Origin: Clusia tigrina
Taxonomy: Eukaryota; Arthropoda; Insecta; Diptera; Clusiidae
DNA length: 64,000 bases
Reading direction: 5' to 3'
NCBI GenBank assembly: GCA_920105625.2
Contig: OV050032.1
Span: 202,153,758-202,217,757 of the forward strand
Part shown: positions 33,301-43,439 of the stretch, piece after piece
How positions within the stretch are numbered: position 1 is the stretch's first letter
How the letters are laid out: each line of letters starts with the position of its first letter
Notes under the pieces: generated by a model
What the model saw: the letters and a program-made list of their open reading frames with translations, nothing else
Told to the model about the DNA's origin: nothing
Database searches by the model: none
Translations under genes and position numbers: made by a program

Positions 33301-36300
33301 GAAAATTTGTCCATCACCATTGTCTCCAAATCATCCAAAGTCTCTGCAAATGCGTTAAAAGAAATCACAAGAATTAAAAAATATACTGGGATGAACATTC
33401 TCAGTGAAAAGAAGTGGGGAGAAATCCTGAAAGGTATGCTGCGTTCAACCCACTCACTTAGGAAATAAGCTAATTCCACACCAAAAAACTAGCAATGGCT
33501 CCGCAATAGCACACAAACATTTAAGTGTTTGATCCAATGGAATCCCAAATGAAGCAAATTAACTTAGGGTGCTTCTCGAAGGTGCATCACAGGCACAGTG
33601 AATATTTGCCCAATAACCACGCCTCTATTGAGAGTGGGGCCTGCCACAAGTCCCTAAGAATGCAAGCATGAATTCATGAGGTCACACGAAGTAACGAAGT
33701 AACTACCTGAAATGATCCTATGTGAAAAGTATCCCAGGCCATCCCCATTTTGGGAATGGACAACGTACATTCCTTATCCCTGCATAGACACCCGAGATTC
33801 ATAAAAGGGTGAAAGAAGTTTGAAAAGGTGTAACTTCCCTATCACAATTCTCTATCTTCCCCTTCCCCAAAATATTTCCAGGCTTATAGTACAATGGGCA
33901 TAGATGCCTGAATGCTTGGAGACCTCCTTTTTCGGTGGTTCTCCGGCCTACCCCAGTTCCAATCTATTATATTATATTCTATCCCAGGCAAATGCCAACT
34001 GGATTGGTATTCTACGTTAGGCTCTCAAGGCGCTGAAATCAATTATGGAGCTGGCTATAGAGGAATCACTGTGTTGGCTCAAGAAGAAGATATCAGGTCA
34101 AGATTTTTCCAAGCGGCTTTGCGCTCCCTAGATTCCCTTATTATTACATCGAAAACCGTCCAGATTTGCTGCAAAGCTATAGACGAAATAGCTAAGCAGA
34201 CTCGTCTGCATCTCAGCTGGGTTCGCAGTCACAGCGATATTCCAGGGAACTGCAAAGCGGATTAACTCGCCCGAAAGGGCAGTACAATACCGATTCAGCC
34301 AGCTAGGTCAAACGTTGGTATTCCCATTGCCACATGTAAGCTACTAATTAATACAATATTCTTGGACGCAGCGGGCAGGTGCTGGTCTGGAATAGTTAAA
34401 AGCAACTAAATAACTGCCTGCTAGGTTTTGATATGTTAGGGTCTTGGGGCGACATAGAATAAGAAATAATAAGTATGTTACTCACCCTTGCCAATCACTG
34501 CCAAACTCATAATATTGGCCGAGTACCATTTCTTGTGGAACTGCAGCAATTCTTCGCGTACGTCGATGTTTTTCGATTTCGGTATGTCACACAAAGTGGC
34601 CTTATTACCTGCAAAGTTTGCCATATTTAGAGTGAAGTGAGCGAATTTGAAGTGTTGTCATATTTACCGCTGCCAAATTTACTAAACGGATGCGATGGTT
34701 TGGCCAAATGACGATGCACCTGCTTGACACGCCACACATCGCTGGACAAGTTCTTCTCATGCTCGGAATTTACCTATTATGGTCAATGCACAATTCAAGT
34801 TAAACAAATAATGGCCTTATAAATAGATCAACATATTTACCGCATTGATTTCCCGCTCGGTAGCACTGGGTGTGAAGAGTGGTGCTATGAAAAATTGCGC
34901 GAATCGATCCAAAGCGCCTTCCAAGAAATCGGGAGCCACATGGAAGTGATACTTCGTGAGCAGACGATAAGTGACGGCATTGCTGTTGCCACCGCTCTGC
35001 GATAGGTACGTGGTGTAGCCGTTCTCGTGCGGATACTTCTCGGTGCCCAGAAAGAGCATGTGCTCGCAAAAGTGCGCCAGACCAGGCAGGGTAACGGGAT
35101 CGGACATGTGCCTGGTGGAATAGAAATAGGCACAATTCATTTAAGACACACGTGCGATTTATAATATATAAACATATGAAGGGCAGGATAAGGCATATAA
35201 GGGGATTATGTTTTGCTACGGAAATGATCTCAAGAAATGTGGAGCAAACTCTCTCTCTATATATTTATTCCTTTCTCTAAGATAGCTCTGTAAATTGTTG
35301 AGTGAACCTAAGTCGCTTTCCAGACAAATCCTCGCCTATTTGCTTACGTTCTTTATAACCACAATTCGCGTTTTTGGACCAGTTTTGAGGCCTCCATACA
35401 ACTAGACTCTGGATCCCATTGTGGCCGACCGACGCTTCAATCCCACTCGAAGAGCCATGGACGAATCAAAGACATACCAAATAGTATCTGAATTCTTCCC
35501 CCAGCAGAGCGGAATATGAATACGATGAATAGAAGTGAAGTAGGTGAAAATAATTTCTTGGCGAGCAGATCTAATAAAACAATGAAAGAGTCAGTTGTGA
35601 CAAATCAACTCTCAATACCAACTCTACATATATACCAACTCTTCGTATCAACTCTAAATACCAACTCTAAATGCCAACTCTCAGTACCAACTCTCAGTAT
35701 CACCTATACAAGCAAGCAGGATTTGAACCAATCCCTTGACGGCGCCAAACTTCAGAAACTTAAACCAATCTTTTATAAGAGACCATATCCAAGACTTGGA
35801 CGAAATTTGTAAGTGCGGCATCAAACTGGTAATCATGTAGAAACGCCGCTATTCCAGTCATGAGGGAAATTATAGTGCATAGAAGTGTGCGTGCGTGCGT
35901 TTAGGTGCGTGTGGCGTTGTGAGTGGACATAAATGTTGTTGTTTTTCTCAACGAAGGCAGGTGGACATCTTCGTCAGATACTTTGGTATGTGTTTGTGAG
36001 AGTATGCGTGGGTATCTGTGTGGGCTTGTGAGAGTATGTGTGGTCATCTGTGTGGGTTTGTGAGATTATGCGTGGTCATCTGTGTGTGTTTGTTTGTGCC
36101 TTTGCATGTCTGGCTGTGTGCAGGAATAACATTTAGTATTCACACTTACCCCACTTGCACCGCCATTGCTGCAGCGGAGACATCCGTGTTAGGATCGCTT
36201 ATCAAGAGTACTTTTAAGCCATTTTCCAAATGGAGGCCACGATAATCACGGGCGTCCTGTTGCGACTTTGCAATGCTATTAAATCTGCAATGAAGTGCGT

Positions 36301-36688
36301 ACAAATGAATGACACAATTAACACATCATCTAATATATGTATGTATGTATATAAAAAAATAATGAATCATGCAGAAATTTCCAATCAAAGAGCTCAATCC
36401 ATTACCTGAGTATGGGCGCCTGCGGTTGTGCATTGGACGTTTCGCCGGATACCCTACCAGTAATGCTGTTAGCAGATGACATGGTTCGGCCGTAACTGAT
36501 ATTCTTACAGTTAGAATTGCTTGTTTGTATTCCGTGTGCAATCCTAAAGGAAAAGTGTGTCAATTTCTATTTGCCAGCTCACTTGTGAGGCGATGCCACG
36601 TCCTCCTCCCTACTTACCGATTCAGTGTGAAGATTCCTCCTCGTTGCTTATTACGAACTGCGTAGTGCGTCAGTTTCCTAATAAACAT
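24392..36688 (-). CDS. Ide: Insulin-degrading enzyme (M16A zinc metalloprotease), 18 coding exons, 1048 aa
   Basis: Ide cleaves insulin, amyloid and similar peptides inside an enclosed chamber. Exons from 5': 36618-36688, 36406-36543, 36150-36284, 34841-35111, 34668-34773, 34486-34608, 33141-33343, 32978-33063, 32584-32698, 32375-32512, 30962-31168, 30528-30878, 30224-30455, 29929-30135, 29701-29858, 27200-27334, 24764-24973, 24392-24652. All phases agree and the total is 3147 nt. The inverted zinc motif HFCEH is at 128-132 and the distal ligand Glu is in NSEHEKN at 209, the family's 81-residue spacing. RGYNDKQ and RTKEQLGYIV mark the C-terminal half. It ends ARSKL, a peroxisomal-type tail. 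Residues 1-24 ([18 protein letters not shown]...) are basic and mitochondrial-like; Met45 would give 1004 aa. Intron 17 has a weak donor, GTTTCT. A + strand gene is nested in intron 15 (27335-29700). Confidence 0.95.
25040..26310. repeat. Degenerate GTGGAGACAAAGTGATA array in Ide intron 16
   Basis: About 1.25 kb of 16-18 bp units such as TAGTGGAGACAAAGTGA and GTGTAGAGAAGGTGATA. It opens with three to four 29-31 bp units containing GGAGGTGCTAGTGTGATGGA. The + strand is nearly pyrimidine-poor. Long minus-strand frames of Ser, Leu, Tyr, His and Thr are repeat translations. Confidence 0.93.
27698..27736 (+). promoter_or_regulatory. TATA box and initiator of the nested gene
   Basis: TATATAAG at 27698-27705 is followed by TCAGTT at 27731-27736, a good insect initiator. 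The distance from the TATA start to the initiator A is 35 bp, close to normal core-promoter spacing. This sits about 40 bp before the start codon at 27774, giving a short leader. Confidence 0.75.
27774..28156 (+). CDS. Small secreted Gly/Pro-rich protein, two exons, nested in an Ide intron
   Basis: Exon 1 is 27774-27833 (20 codons, donor GAG/GTGAGC) and exon 2 is 27929-28156 (acceptor TCCATGCAG), phase 0, giving 95 aa. Exon 1 is almost exactly a signal peptide: [20 protein letters not shown] with cleavage likely near AQ. The mature part has a Gln/Pro/Gly lead, a basic segment [15 protein letters not shown] at about residues 36-50, a (GGP)n collagen-like run, and a Pro/Gly/His tail ending PINGNDN. 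It has no Cys after the signal peptide. A TATA/initiator promoter lies 40-75 bp upstream and AATAAA at 28234. It is antisense to Ide, between its exons at 27200-27334 and 29701-29858. Family unknown; the look is that of small secreted antimicrobial, salivary, egg-shell or reproductive peptides, but nothing seen decides among them. Confidence 0.82.
28234..28239 (+). terminator. Poly(A) signal of the nested gene
   Basis: A canonical AATAAA lies 78 bp after the stop codon at 28156. An ATTAAA also occurs at 28201. Confidence 0.6.
28411..28578. repeat. 16-bp array (CCTCAGTCGTAAGTCA)
   Basis: About ten 16-bp units of CTCAGTCGTAAGTCAC with a few substitutions. The last units form the left arm of the hairpin at 28528-28613. 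Confidence 0.93.
28528..28613. repeat. 35-bp-arm inverted repeat (hairpin)
   Basis: The left arm is 28528-28562 and the right arm 28579-28613. The arms are reverse complements with one mismatch, leaving a 16-nt loop. The right arm starts GAGGTGACTTACGACTGAGG, an inverted copy of two units of the adjacent 16-bp array. It lies in Ide intron 15. Confidence 0.92.
28630..28755. repeat. Dispersed repeat shared with 24119-24255
   Basis: Two ACGATTTTGAGTGGATTC-type units are followed by a segment matching the intergenic block at 24183-24255 (GTGTA-AA-GTCCG, TTTCGCTGCTTTGCCGTTTG, TTTCTCTGTGTTCTCTGG). Orientation is the same. Confidence 0.8.
28954..29080. repeat. ~34-bp x 4 tandem repeat
   Basis: GAAACAACATTCTTGTAT...CTTCATGAAGT is repeated four times with substitutions at about 28954, 28983, 29018 and 29047. 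Confidence 0.85.
29090..29460 (-). pseudogene. Degenerate non-LTR element debris
   Basis: Sequence similar to the relic at 20280-20700 (shared CCCAGCCAATAATCGAAGATTCC-like and GCCCATTGTACT-like stretches) with many changes. No intact motif survives. It lies in Ide intron 15. Confidence 0.5.
29535..29680. repeat. TATATACG/AGACGCATA microsatellite
   Basis: Degenerate units of ATAGAGACGCATATATA, ending about 20 bp before the donor of Ide exon 15 (29701-29858). Confidence 0.85.
31200..31450. repeat. AT-rich ~31-bp array in Ide intron
   Basis: AAATAATTATAAATAAAACA, then ATAGAACAAAATAAG repeats three to four times in A-rich sequence. Confidence 0.75.
31795..32235. mobile_element. MITE-like element with duplicated left end, Ide intron 10
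   Basis: The left end, AAGGGCCGACCAAAATAGAC then GAGACGAGACGTAACGA, is present twice in tandem (about 31795 and 31837). The right end at about 32203-32233 is its imperfect reverse complement (TCGTTACGTCTCGTGTATTT, then TGGTCC). The flanks also share AAGTCACTGAA-C-AATAAGCT (31735 and 32231), so a larger local duplication may be involved. No transposase was seen. Confidence 0.6.
33912..34330 (+). pseudogene. RNase H fragment of an I-like non-LTR element
   Basis: The plus strand reads [20 protein letters not shown], then [19 protein letters not shown], a stop, then LARKGS. This is the last RNase H helix plus the W-V-x-x-H-S-x-x-x-G-N-x-x-A-D box, followed by the usual [14 protein letters not shown] linker. 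It lies in Ide intron 6, antisense to Ide. Confidence 0.82.
35600..35705. repeat. 14-bp ACCAACTCTCAGTA array
   Basis: ACCAACTCTA/CAGTATC units repeat about seven times in Ide intron 3. Confidence 0.8.
35960..36115. repeat. ~31-bp GT-rich array
   Basis: GTGTGGGTTTGTGAGAGTAT, then GCGTGGTCATCT, recurs about four times, ending about 35 bp before Ide exon 3 (36150-36284). Confidence 0.8.
36618..36688 (-). other. Ide: Ide exon 1: putative mitochondrial presequence exon
   Basis: Encodes [18 protein letters not shown] and on to LNR: rich in Arg/Lys, no acidic residue, able to form an amphipathic helix. It ends CG/GTAAGT, phase 2, and joins in frame to TTTAG/GATTGCAC at 36543. Skipping it or re-initiating at Met45 in exon 2 (context ACCATGTCA) would give a protein without the leader, the arrangement known for mammalian IDE. 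Confidence 0.72.
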
Positions 36689-38720
36689 GTATATACCAGA
36701 AGGCAGATTCAGCGGTTTGTGCCCGTTTACCACACACCACGATGGCGATGGATACCTACAACACCCTGTTTTTTTTTTGGTGTGGTTTCACGCAAGCAGC
36801 AAAAGCAAATGTTGCGTGCGAACGTTCCAACTTTTTGGCTCAAATAACAATAAAAATTATATTTAAAATTCACTAGTCTTGTAAATGATATTTAAAAAAT
36901 TACAACTGATAACTTCACTTTATTTCTTAGCTATTTTTAAGTTTCAATTAAAATTTCCAGTATTAAAATTCACTAAAATAAAGTATTCTAAAACGGCTCA
37001 ATTAACCCTCACTGATCTGATGCCCTTTGCATGTATTTCACAAAAGAACATTGCAGAAAGGAGTGAGAGAGAAATTGAAACAGCTGTTAGCGACACTAAA
37101 TACACTGAACATAATATCCATCAATATTTTCATTTGCAAAGTTATTACATAAAGTTATTAAATATTAATAAATACCTTACCGAGTACTCAAATCCTCAAA
37201 TCAACTCTTTTTGCTGGTTTGTAGATATTTTGGAGACTCGTTACTTCAGGGATTCGGCCTTGACCTGTTTTAGACGGGATTTATATGAGCCTGGATGTTC
37301 CGCATGCAACATGACGTGATATGGTAAGTGCGGAGCTGTTTCCGTTTCTCTAAGCGAATTTCATATATGTATTGACACAAATATTGACGTGTCAGAAAAA
37401 AAATTTTCATATTAAATTCATTATAAAATACAGAAAGTGACAAGTTAAATTAATGTTTGTGAGTAAGTTAGTAGTCGTCAAAGACAGTTGCATGGAAGTG
37501 TATTTTTCAATGAATTTGTTGGCAAACAAGTGTACCCTATAGATTATGGTTATGCCACCGTTATAATTGTCATAAGGAGTTTAGTTTGTCTACAAATTCG
37601 TTCGAAAAAACCATTTCAAATTAATTTATTTGGAACTGACTGTAAGATTTTTTCGAAATACTCTTTTTTCTGCTATAATATTAAACAACTGAGGCGAATG
37701 CTGTCTCACTCATGTTCGCCATCTACCATGATGTTAACTTCCAACATAGAGTAAGGAAATTTCTTTACTCTATGCTTCCAATGGGTTTTTGAGCATTCAG
37801 CTTTAGTTTACACAAGGTTTAGCTTACAAAAGAATTAATTTAATTAAAATTTGATCTGCAGCAAACAAATATGTATATAACCCTACGTCTCCATTGGCAA
37901 TTTGCCCGTAAAGGAGGGCTTAAAAGGCATAGATTCATCTATGACGGAAGGATATAATAATAATAATGACAAGGACTAAGAAATAGGCAATTGAATCCGG
38001 CGACAAAAATTGTGAGAAGGTATGTATGTAAGTCCCAATCAGATTTTCCTATTGTTGCAAATTTGTTTTTTTTTTTGTCCAATTTCCCAACAATTTTTTA
38101 CAAAACGTTATACAACAACACTCTAAATTTGTCAGCCAAATACTGTTTAGTTTGGAAGCATTCCAACTCACTCACTGAGCCCAACGTTGGTTAGTAATGC
38201 GATTGCCCCCCTCACACTAAATTTGAAGGCAAGAAGTTATAGGCGGACTATATTACTTACTTACCTAGACGAATATATATTACTTACTTAATTAGACGAA
38301 TAGATTATTTACTTACTTAGACGAATATATTACTTGCATACTTAGGGGACTATATTACTTTATCTATACTATATTTATAAAAAAGGGTCCCATGGATGAG
38401 TTCCCAATTTTTCATACTAGACAGCAATTTTTGGACTTCAATGTGGATTGTAGTGGTGCAAAATGGAACACTAAAGCCAAGATTGGACCATTGTAAAATT
38501 TTGAGTAAGAATCAAGGTGAATTTATTTGAGGGGTGGAAATTTTTATAATATAGTTTCTTCTCTGGACTGTCATTTCATATATTTGAACAACTTTTTACG
38601 ATTTTCCTTTATATATAATTTATAAAGCATAAACATTTTAATGGCCGCAGGTCTGCAAGTTCGAATTTTTAGTTGAAGTTTTAATTTTTAGTTGAAGTTT
38701 TAATTTTTAGTTGAATTGTT
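36689..38720. other. Ide 5' flank and AT-rich intergenic DNA
   Basis: The first about 150 bp is presumed Ide leader and promoter; no TATA box was found. Open frames at 36885-37319 (144 codons) and 37488-37754 (88 codons) are in AT-rich DNA, show no domain, signal peptide or repeat, and are treated as chance. TTACTTAGACGAATATA units repeat at 38250-38345. Confidence 0.45.
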
Positions 38721-38820
38721 AATTAGGTGAAAAAAGCTGATCTGTAAAAACCTCCTAAAACATAACGAACGTAAAAACGATAAAAAAAAGAAGTGTGATT
38801 TTACTTTGCTACCACCTAAT
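38721..38820. mobile_element. 100-bp dispersed repeat, TTAGGTG...CACCTAA ends
   Basis: Starts AATTAGGTGAAAAAAGCTGA and ends ACCACCTAAT, short inverted ends. A homologous copy of about 90 bp is at 41799-41887. Related internal units occur at 39440-39505 and 42100-42250. Confidence 0.65.
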
Positions 38821-38859
38821 AAGTACTTACTTACTTACTTTCGTGGCCTAATCGCAGAA

Positions 38860-39480
38860 TCTGCGAAGCAACCCGCTATCGGGTTACGGCCGAATTTAAC
38901 AGCTCTCGCCAGGCGCCTCTGCTTTGCACGCGTCTTCTCCAATCTGTTATAGCAAGCGTGGTTAGGGTTTCCCCGACTTGGTCCTTCCATCGGAGGCATG
39001 GTCGTCCCCTACATCGTCGTCCAGCGGCTTCTGTTTCGAACACCTTTTTCGCTGGAGCTTCTTCATTCGTACGCACGACATGTCCAAGCCAGCGCAGACG
39101 ATGTATAGTGATGCGTCTGACTATGTAATATCAGCGTAGAGCTCGTACAGTTCATGGTTCATCCCAATACGGTAGTCGGCGCCGACACGAATAGGACCGA
39201 AGATATGCAAAGAATTTTCCTCTCGAACACCGCAAGCGCGGCTGCATTAGTCTGCGACACAACCCATGCTTCTGCGCCATATAGCAGCACGGGTAGGATG
39301 AGCGTCTTGTAGACTGTCAGCTTTGTCGGGCGAGAGAGGATTCTATTACACATTTGCTTACTGAGCCCATAGTAACACCAATTAGCAAGCGTGACTCTTC
39401 GTTTAATCTCCAGGCTGACGTCGTTTTCTGTTCTAATAAGTACGTCCTGGAAAAAACAATCAAGAAGAAGAGTGATTTTC
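38860..39480 (-). pseudogene. C-terminal fragment of a non-LTR reverse transcriptase ORF
   Basis: Minus-strand frames read LTVYKTLILPVLLYGAEAWV, then LAVFERKIL, then after a frameshift MRTNEEAPAKKVFETEAAGR and RCRGRPCLRWKDQVGETL, ending at an intact-looking LNSAVTR plus stop. This thumb-and-tail arrangement (Y-G-A-E-x-W and R-G-R-P-x-x-R-W-x-D) is common in insect non-LTR elements. At least one frameshift separates the two parts. Confidence 0.85.
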
Positions 39481-39852
39481 TCTTGCGACCACCTAGTAAG
39501 TGCATCCTGTAACCCTCCATTAATAAACCCCACTTTTCGTTTCAGAAAGATCAGCTTGTTGAAGCATTACTTTAATATTAAAATCTTCAACAACACAATA
39601 ATTGTCTCGACGATAAAATTTTTCATTGCGTTTCAGAAATATCCGTTCTTCGAAGCATTCGTCATTTGTAACTACTCGGGATGTAATTAAACTATGATTT
39701 GAAAACATTTATCTAGGGAAAGAAAATAATTGTGAAATAAGTAATTTTCTCAAACAACCCTACTAAAAGTTTTATTTTGCGTTTCAGAAAGGTCAGCTTT
39801 TCCAAGCATTTGCAACCACTCTTGGAGTAGTAATTAAACTATGATATGAGGT

Positions 39853-40342
39853 CTGTTTGCGTCGCATGAACTAGCTACACTTTCTACACTATTTTCACTG
39901 AATTGTGTTCGCGTCGCAGAAAGTTCTCTTTCAGTTTATGAACTGACTGTACTGAAATTTTTCTAGTGCCGCTCAGTTTATTTTCTATTTTGAAAATTAA
40001 CGAACATTTTAGAATTTTTTTCCTTTACTCCCATAATTCTAAATTGAATTATATATAAAATACGCATTTTCTGAATCTAAAATAATTATTTCCAATGTAA
40101 AAACGTAATTCCTTTTTGACAAAAATACTTAATAATGTATCAATTATTAATTATTTTCCTCCATTTTATTAATTATAATGTACGATTATTGAATTCACTT
40201 AAACTTTACATAGTTTAATTGTAAACATGTTATTGTGAACTGGTACTGCACTTTCCTGTTCGCGCCGCAAAACTTTAAATTACTGAACTGAAGAGAACTG
40301 AAGTGAACTCGCACTGCACGAGTTCATGCGTCGCGAACAAAC
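39853..40342. mobile_element. ~490-bp MITE-like element with TGTTTGCGTCGCATGAACT ends
   Basis: The left end reads TGTTTGCGTCGCATGAACT and the right end, reverse-complemented, TGTTCGCGACGCATGAACT. A second internal pair follows (GTTCGCGTCGCAGAAAGTT and its counterpart near 40260). The interior is AT-rich and non-coding. The target duplication could not be fixed. Confidence 0.65.
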
Positions 40343-40429
40343 TTATCAATACATTTTGTTGGGCAAGAGCTCAGGCCCAAGATGACAAGTACACTACCCA
40401 CCAAACCAAATGTTCCGATTTCGGCAAGA

Positions 40430-40600
40430 ATACGTAACGACTGTTGGCAAAATCTTCCGATTTCGGAATCGAAATATTATCGAAATCGTAACGATTTTCA
40501 TATGGAAGGGTTGACATGACTTCGCAACGATATGCAGGTACGATTTTGTTTAGACAAAATCTTCCGATTTCGGAATCGAATAATAACGTGTTAAGAGTTT
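40430..40600. repeat. Direct repeat CAAAATCTTCCGATTTCGGA
   Basis: The 20-bp segment plus ATCGAA occurs at about 40446 and again at about 40556. Between and around them are ATCGAAA/CGATTT palindromic pieces. Confidence 0.6.
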
Positions 40601-41104
40601 TGTTACAATATGTGTTTTTGGAAACGTGGTGCAGGGCAGCAGCAGCGCTTACATGAGAACTACCCTCACTTTGTATTTTTTATTGATCTCAGATGTAAAA
40701 AAAAAATTTCAACATAATTGTGGTTCAAAATGCAATTAGATAGTGAACACATTATATATATGAGAACGACAAATGATGAAAATACAAGTATATGTTGTTT
40801 ATTCATCCTGTATGTATTACACCATATTCCTCAGCCGTCAGAATTAGATTTACGGCGGAATTAATATACATAGAATACAACTGGACTCGTCACAACTGAA
40901 AATTATTGTGCCCCACAAACGGGAGGAGAAAACAACAACCCCATCCTTTTTCTGTTCTTCTCGTTCGGCTTATACACCATTATTTACATAAGCACCATAT
41001 CTTTTTACATAAATTTTCTCCTAAGCGGGCATTGCATCCTGATAAAATTTTTTGAGCAATGCTGATAATGGTAATGTGAAGTGTGCTCAACGAATATCGC
41101 CATA

Positions 41105-41685
41105 GACCATGTTCATATTAGCCTCAAAAAGCCGACTCATTTTGACGTCTACTGGCAAAGAGGGAAGTGGGGAGGAGAAAAGTTACGTGAGGCGAGATTT
41201 TTTATTTTGTCAAAAATTTCTTGACTCATTTGGACATTTGCTGATTTCACAATTGCTGGTGTAATATTTGTATCAACACGCAAAAATAAAATTTATTTTT
41301 AAATAATGATTTGGAACCGAACACAAACAATGGAGCTCATATCGCTTTATGAGCAAAGTTCATTGCTTTATAATACGAAGTTCGAAGAATACGCCTTTTT
41401 TTGGAAGTCTTCCTATATTTTTATAGCTGCAAAACAGCAGCGTTAGAATTATTTAATAACGTTAAAACACAAATACTTTCTTCCTCACTATCACTCATTT
41501 TTAAATGAATTATTTATTTTCTTTCGCAATAGATTTATGTGGCGAAAAAGAAAAACAAAAATTTTCTGACAACTTGCAAACGTCAAAATGCTGCCGCGGT
41601 GTTCAGACAACATTTTAGTATGAACACGAGAGTGAGTACTCATGTCAAAATGAGTCGGCTTATTGAGGCTAATGTGAACATGGTC
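41105..41685. mobile_element. 581-bp MITE-like element, 42-bp inverted ends, ATA duplication
   Basis: The left end starts GACCATGTTCATATTAGCCT and the right end, reverse-complemented, GACCATGTTCACATTAGCCT. About 42 bp match with two mismatches. ATA flanks both sides (41102-41104 and 41686-41688). The interior is AT-rich without a transposase, so the element is non-autonomous. The superfamily is not clear; a 3-bp duplication is compatible with PIF/Harbinger but the end sequence is atypical. Confidence 0.8.
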
Positions 41686-41798
41686 ATATATGCTGTCAAA
41701 CTATCCAAAAATATTTATTGAACTCGATGTCAAACAGTTCTAATATCTCTTTCGTAATATTGCAAAATTAACGTAATATTATTTTGTTCGGAACATAG

Positions 41799-42255
41799 AA
41801 TTAGGTGAAAAAAGCTGATCGCTAAAAAATTATAGAACGTAAATAATGATCAAAAAGAAGCGTGTTCTTCCTTTCCAACCACCTAATAAGTGCGCCCTGG
41901 TAAAAACGATCAAGAAGAAGCGTAAACAACGTCTGTCATTTCTTGATTCTTGCAATATATGTTTTTAGCAAAGCACTTAGATAAAATTGCACTTAGATAA
42001 ATGTCTATTTTAGTTTATTCTTGTTTCCAGAACTAGAATAAACAAACAAAAGCGGCGAACAATAAATGAGCAAACGTCAAAAACTAACAAGAAGAAGAGC
42101 AATTGTCTCTGGCGACTACTTAATATGTGTGCCCTGCTAAAAACAATCAAGAGTGATTTTTCCCTTGCGACCGTTTAATAAGTGCGCCCTGGTAAAAACG
42201 ATCAAGAGTGATTTTTCCTGTGCGACCACCTAGTAGGTACGCCCTGGTTTGACAT
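41799..42255. repeat. Repeat cluster with 56-bp AAGTGCGCCCTGGTAAAAAC units
   Basis: Begins with a copy of the 38721-38820 element. Then AAGTGCGCCCTGGTAAAAAC recurs at about 41888, 42126 (diverged) and 42180, with a terminal GTACGCCCTGG at 42237. The last two units are 56 bp apart and include ATCAAGAGTGATTTTTCC. Confidence 0.75.
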
Positions 42256-42319
42256 CATTGCTGCCGATTACCCAGCGTTGAGTAGGCAACACTTGATTTG
42301 GCATCACTGATCGCAACTT

Positions 42320-43140
42320 CTCTCAGTTGTTGTTGGGGCCTGTGCGAGAGCGAAACACATTTTGGTAGTGCCGTCGGAGCCGAATTCAATAATTTTTCTT
42401 TCAAAATGTTGCTTGTTGTGGCGAATTGGTAAAGGAGAGTGTAGTTTGATTACAATTATTATTATTAAAGGAAAAACGAGTGAACACAAAATATTATCTA
42501 TGCTGAAGTTCCACAAATTGCAGGCAGTTAATTTAGCATAGATTTGTGCTCGTTTAAAAATAGAATTAATACAATACAAAGCAACAGCACAAATTTAAAG
42601 TAAGTGTGAAAATATCGGCAAAAGAAGAAAAATAAAGTGCAATTGTAAGAACGAACGAGGCAAAGTGGCTCAAATGTAAGAGTGGTAAAGAAAAAAAAAA
42701 AGTGGTGGCTGGCACAAAATACGGATCGAGGAAAACAAAAAAGAATTACACAAAAAATAAATAATTAAAACAAAAATAAAAATAGGAAAAAGCAAGCGAA
42801 AAGCGCTGCGCGCACTGGTGCTGCTGTTGGTGCTCTTGCTGCTGATGGTGTTGGTGATGGTGGTGGTGAATGCACTTGACGCGGCTCGGTACGGCTCCAC
42901 AGCAAAATCTAAACAAATAATAAAGTTGTAGAATATAAATTGAGCGTTCGGTTAAGCGCATCCGGTTTCCGCTGCAGCAGCTGCGCAGGCGCAACAGGCG
43001 AAAGTTTTTGTTTTATTGTGTGTCCACTTCGAAGAAGGCAACGGCAACGAGGCGCGGCACGGCACGACACGGCAGCGCCAATGTGTGGCACGGTGTTGGT
43101 GTCAAAAAGAAAGAAAAATGATGACTGCGTGCAGTACTGA
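42320..43140 (+). promoter_or_regulatory. Candidate promoter and untranslated exon
   Basis: TCTCAGTTGTTG at 42321 resembles an insect initiator. The sequence then reads like a fly 5' UTR (AAC/AAA-rich, few ATGs) to AAATTTAAAGTAAGTGTG, a good donor at about 42600. A GC-rich patch follows at 42810-43090. No coding exon with recognisable motifs was found downstream. Confidence 0.25.
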
Positions 43141-43439
43141 GAAAAGCAAAAGTTTCAAATAAATAAATCACTAAATCACAATTATATATACATATATATG
43201 CATTTTGTTTATTTGCCTGAACTACGTTCAAATTGCACACGAACCGCACACTTCAGAGGAGAAAAGAAACCTCTTTCTTAAGTGTTTTGTGCATGCGCAA
43301 CCAGCTCCGGCAGCCAAGTGTGTGAGTACGCTTACGGACTTTACTTGTTTTTTTTTATTTAGCGTTCATTTTATATCGGCCTAACATTTATAGACGATTT
43401 TGCTAATCATGCTGCTACCTGGGGCCAGCAAAGCCTGTT

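Noticed and set aside
36885..37319. 144-codon plus-strand frame upstream of Ide
   Set aside because: AT-rich, starts in non-coding-looking DNA, and has no domain, signal or splice support. The length is possible by chance in AT-rich sequence with few stops in one frame.
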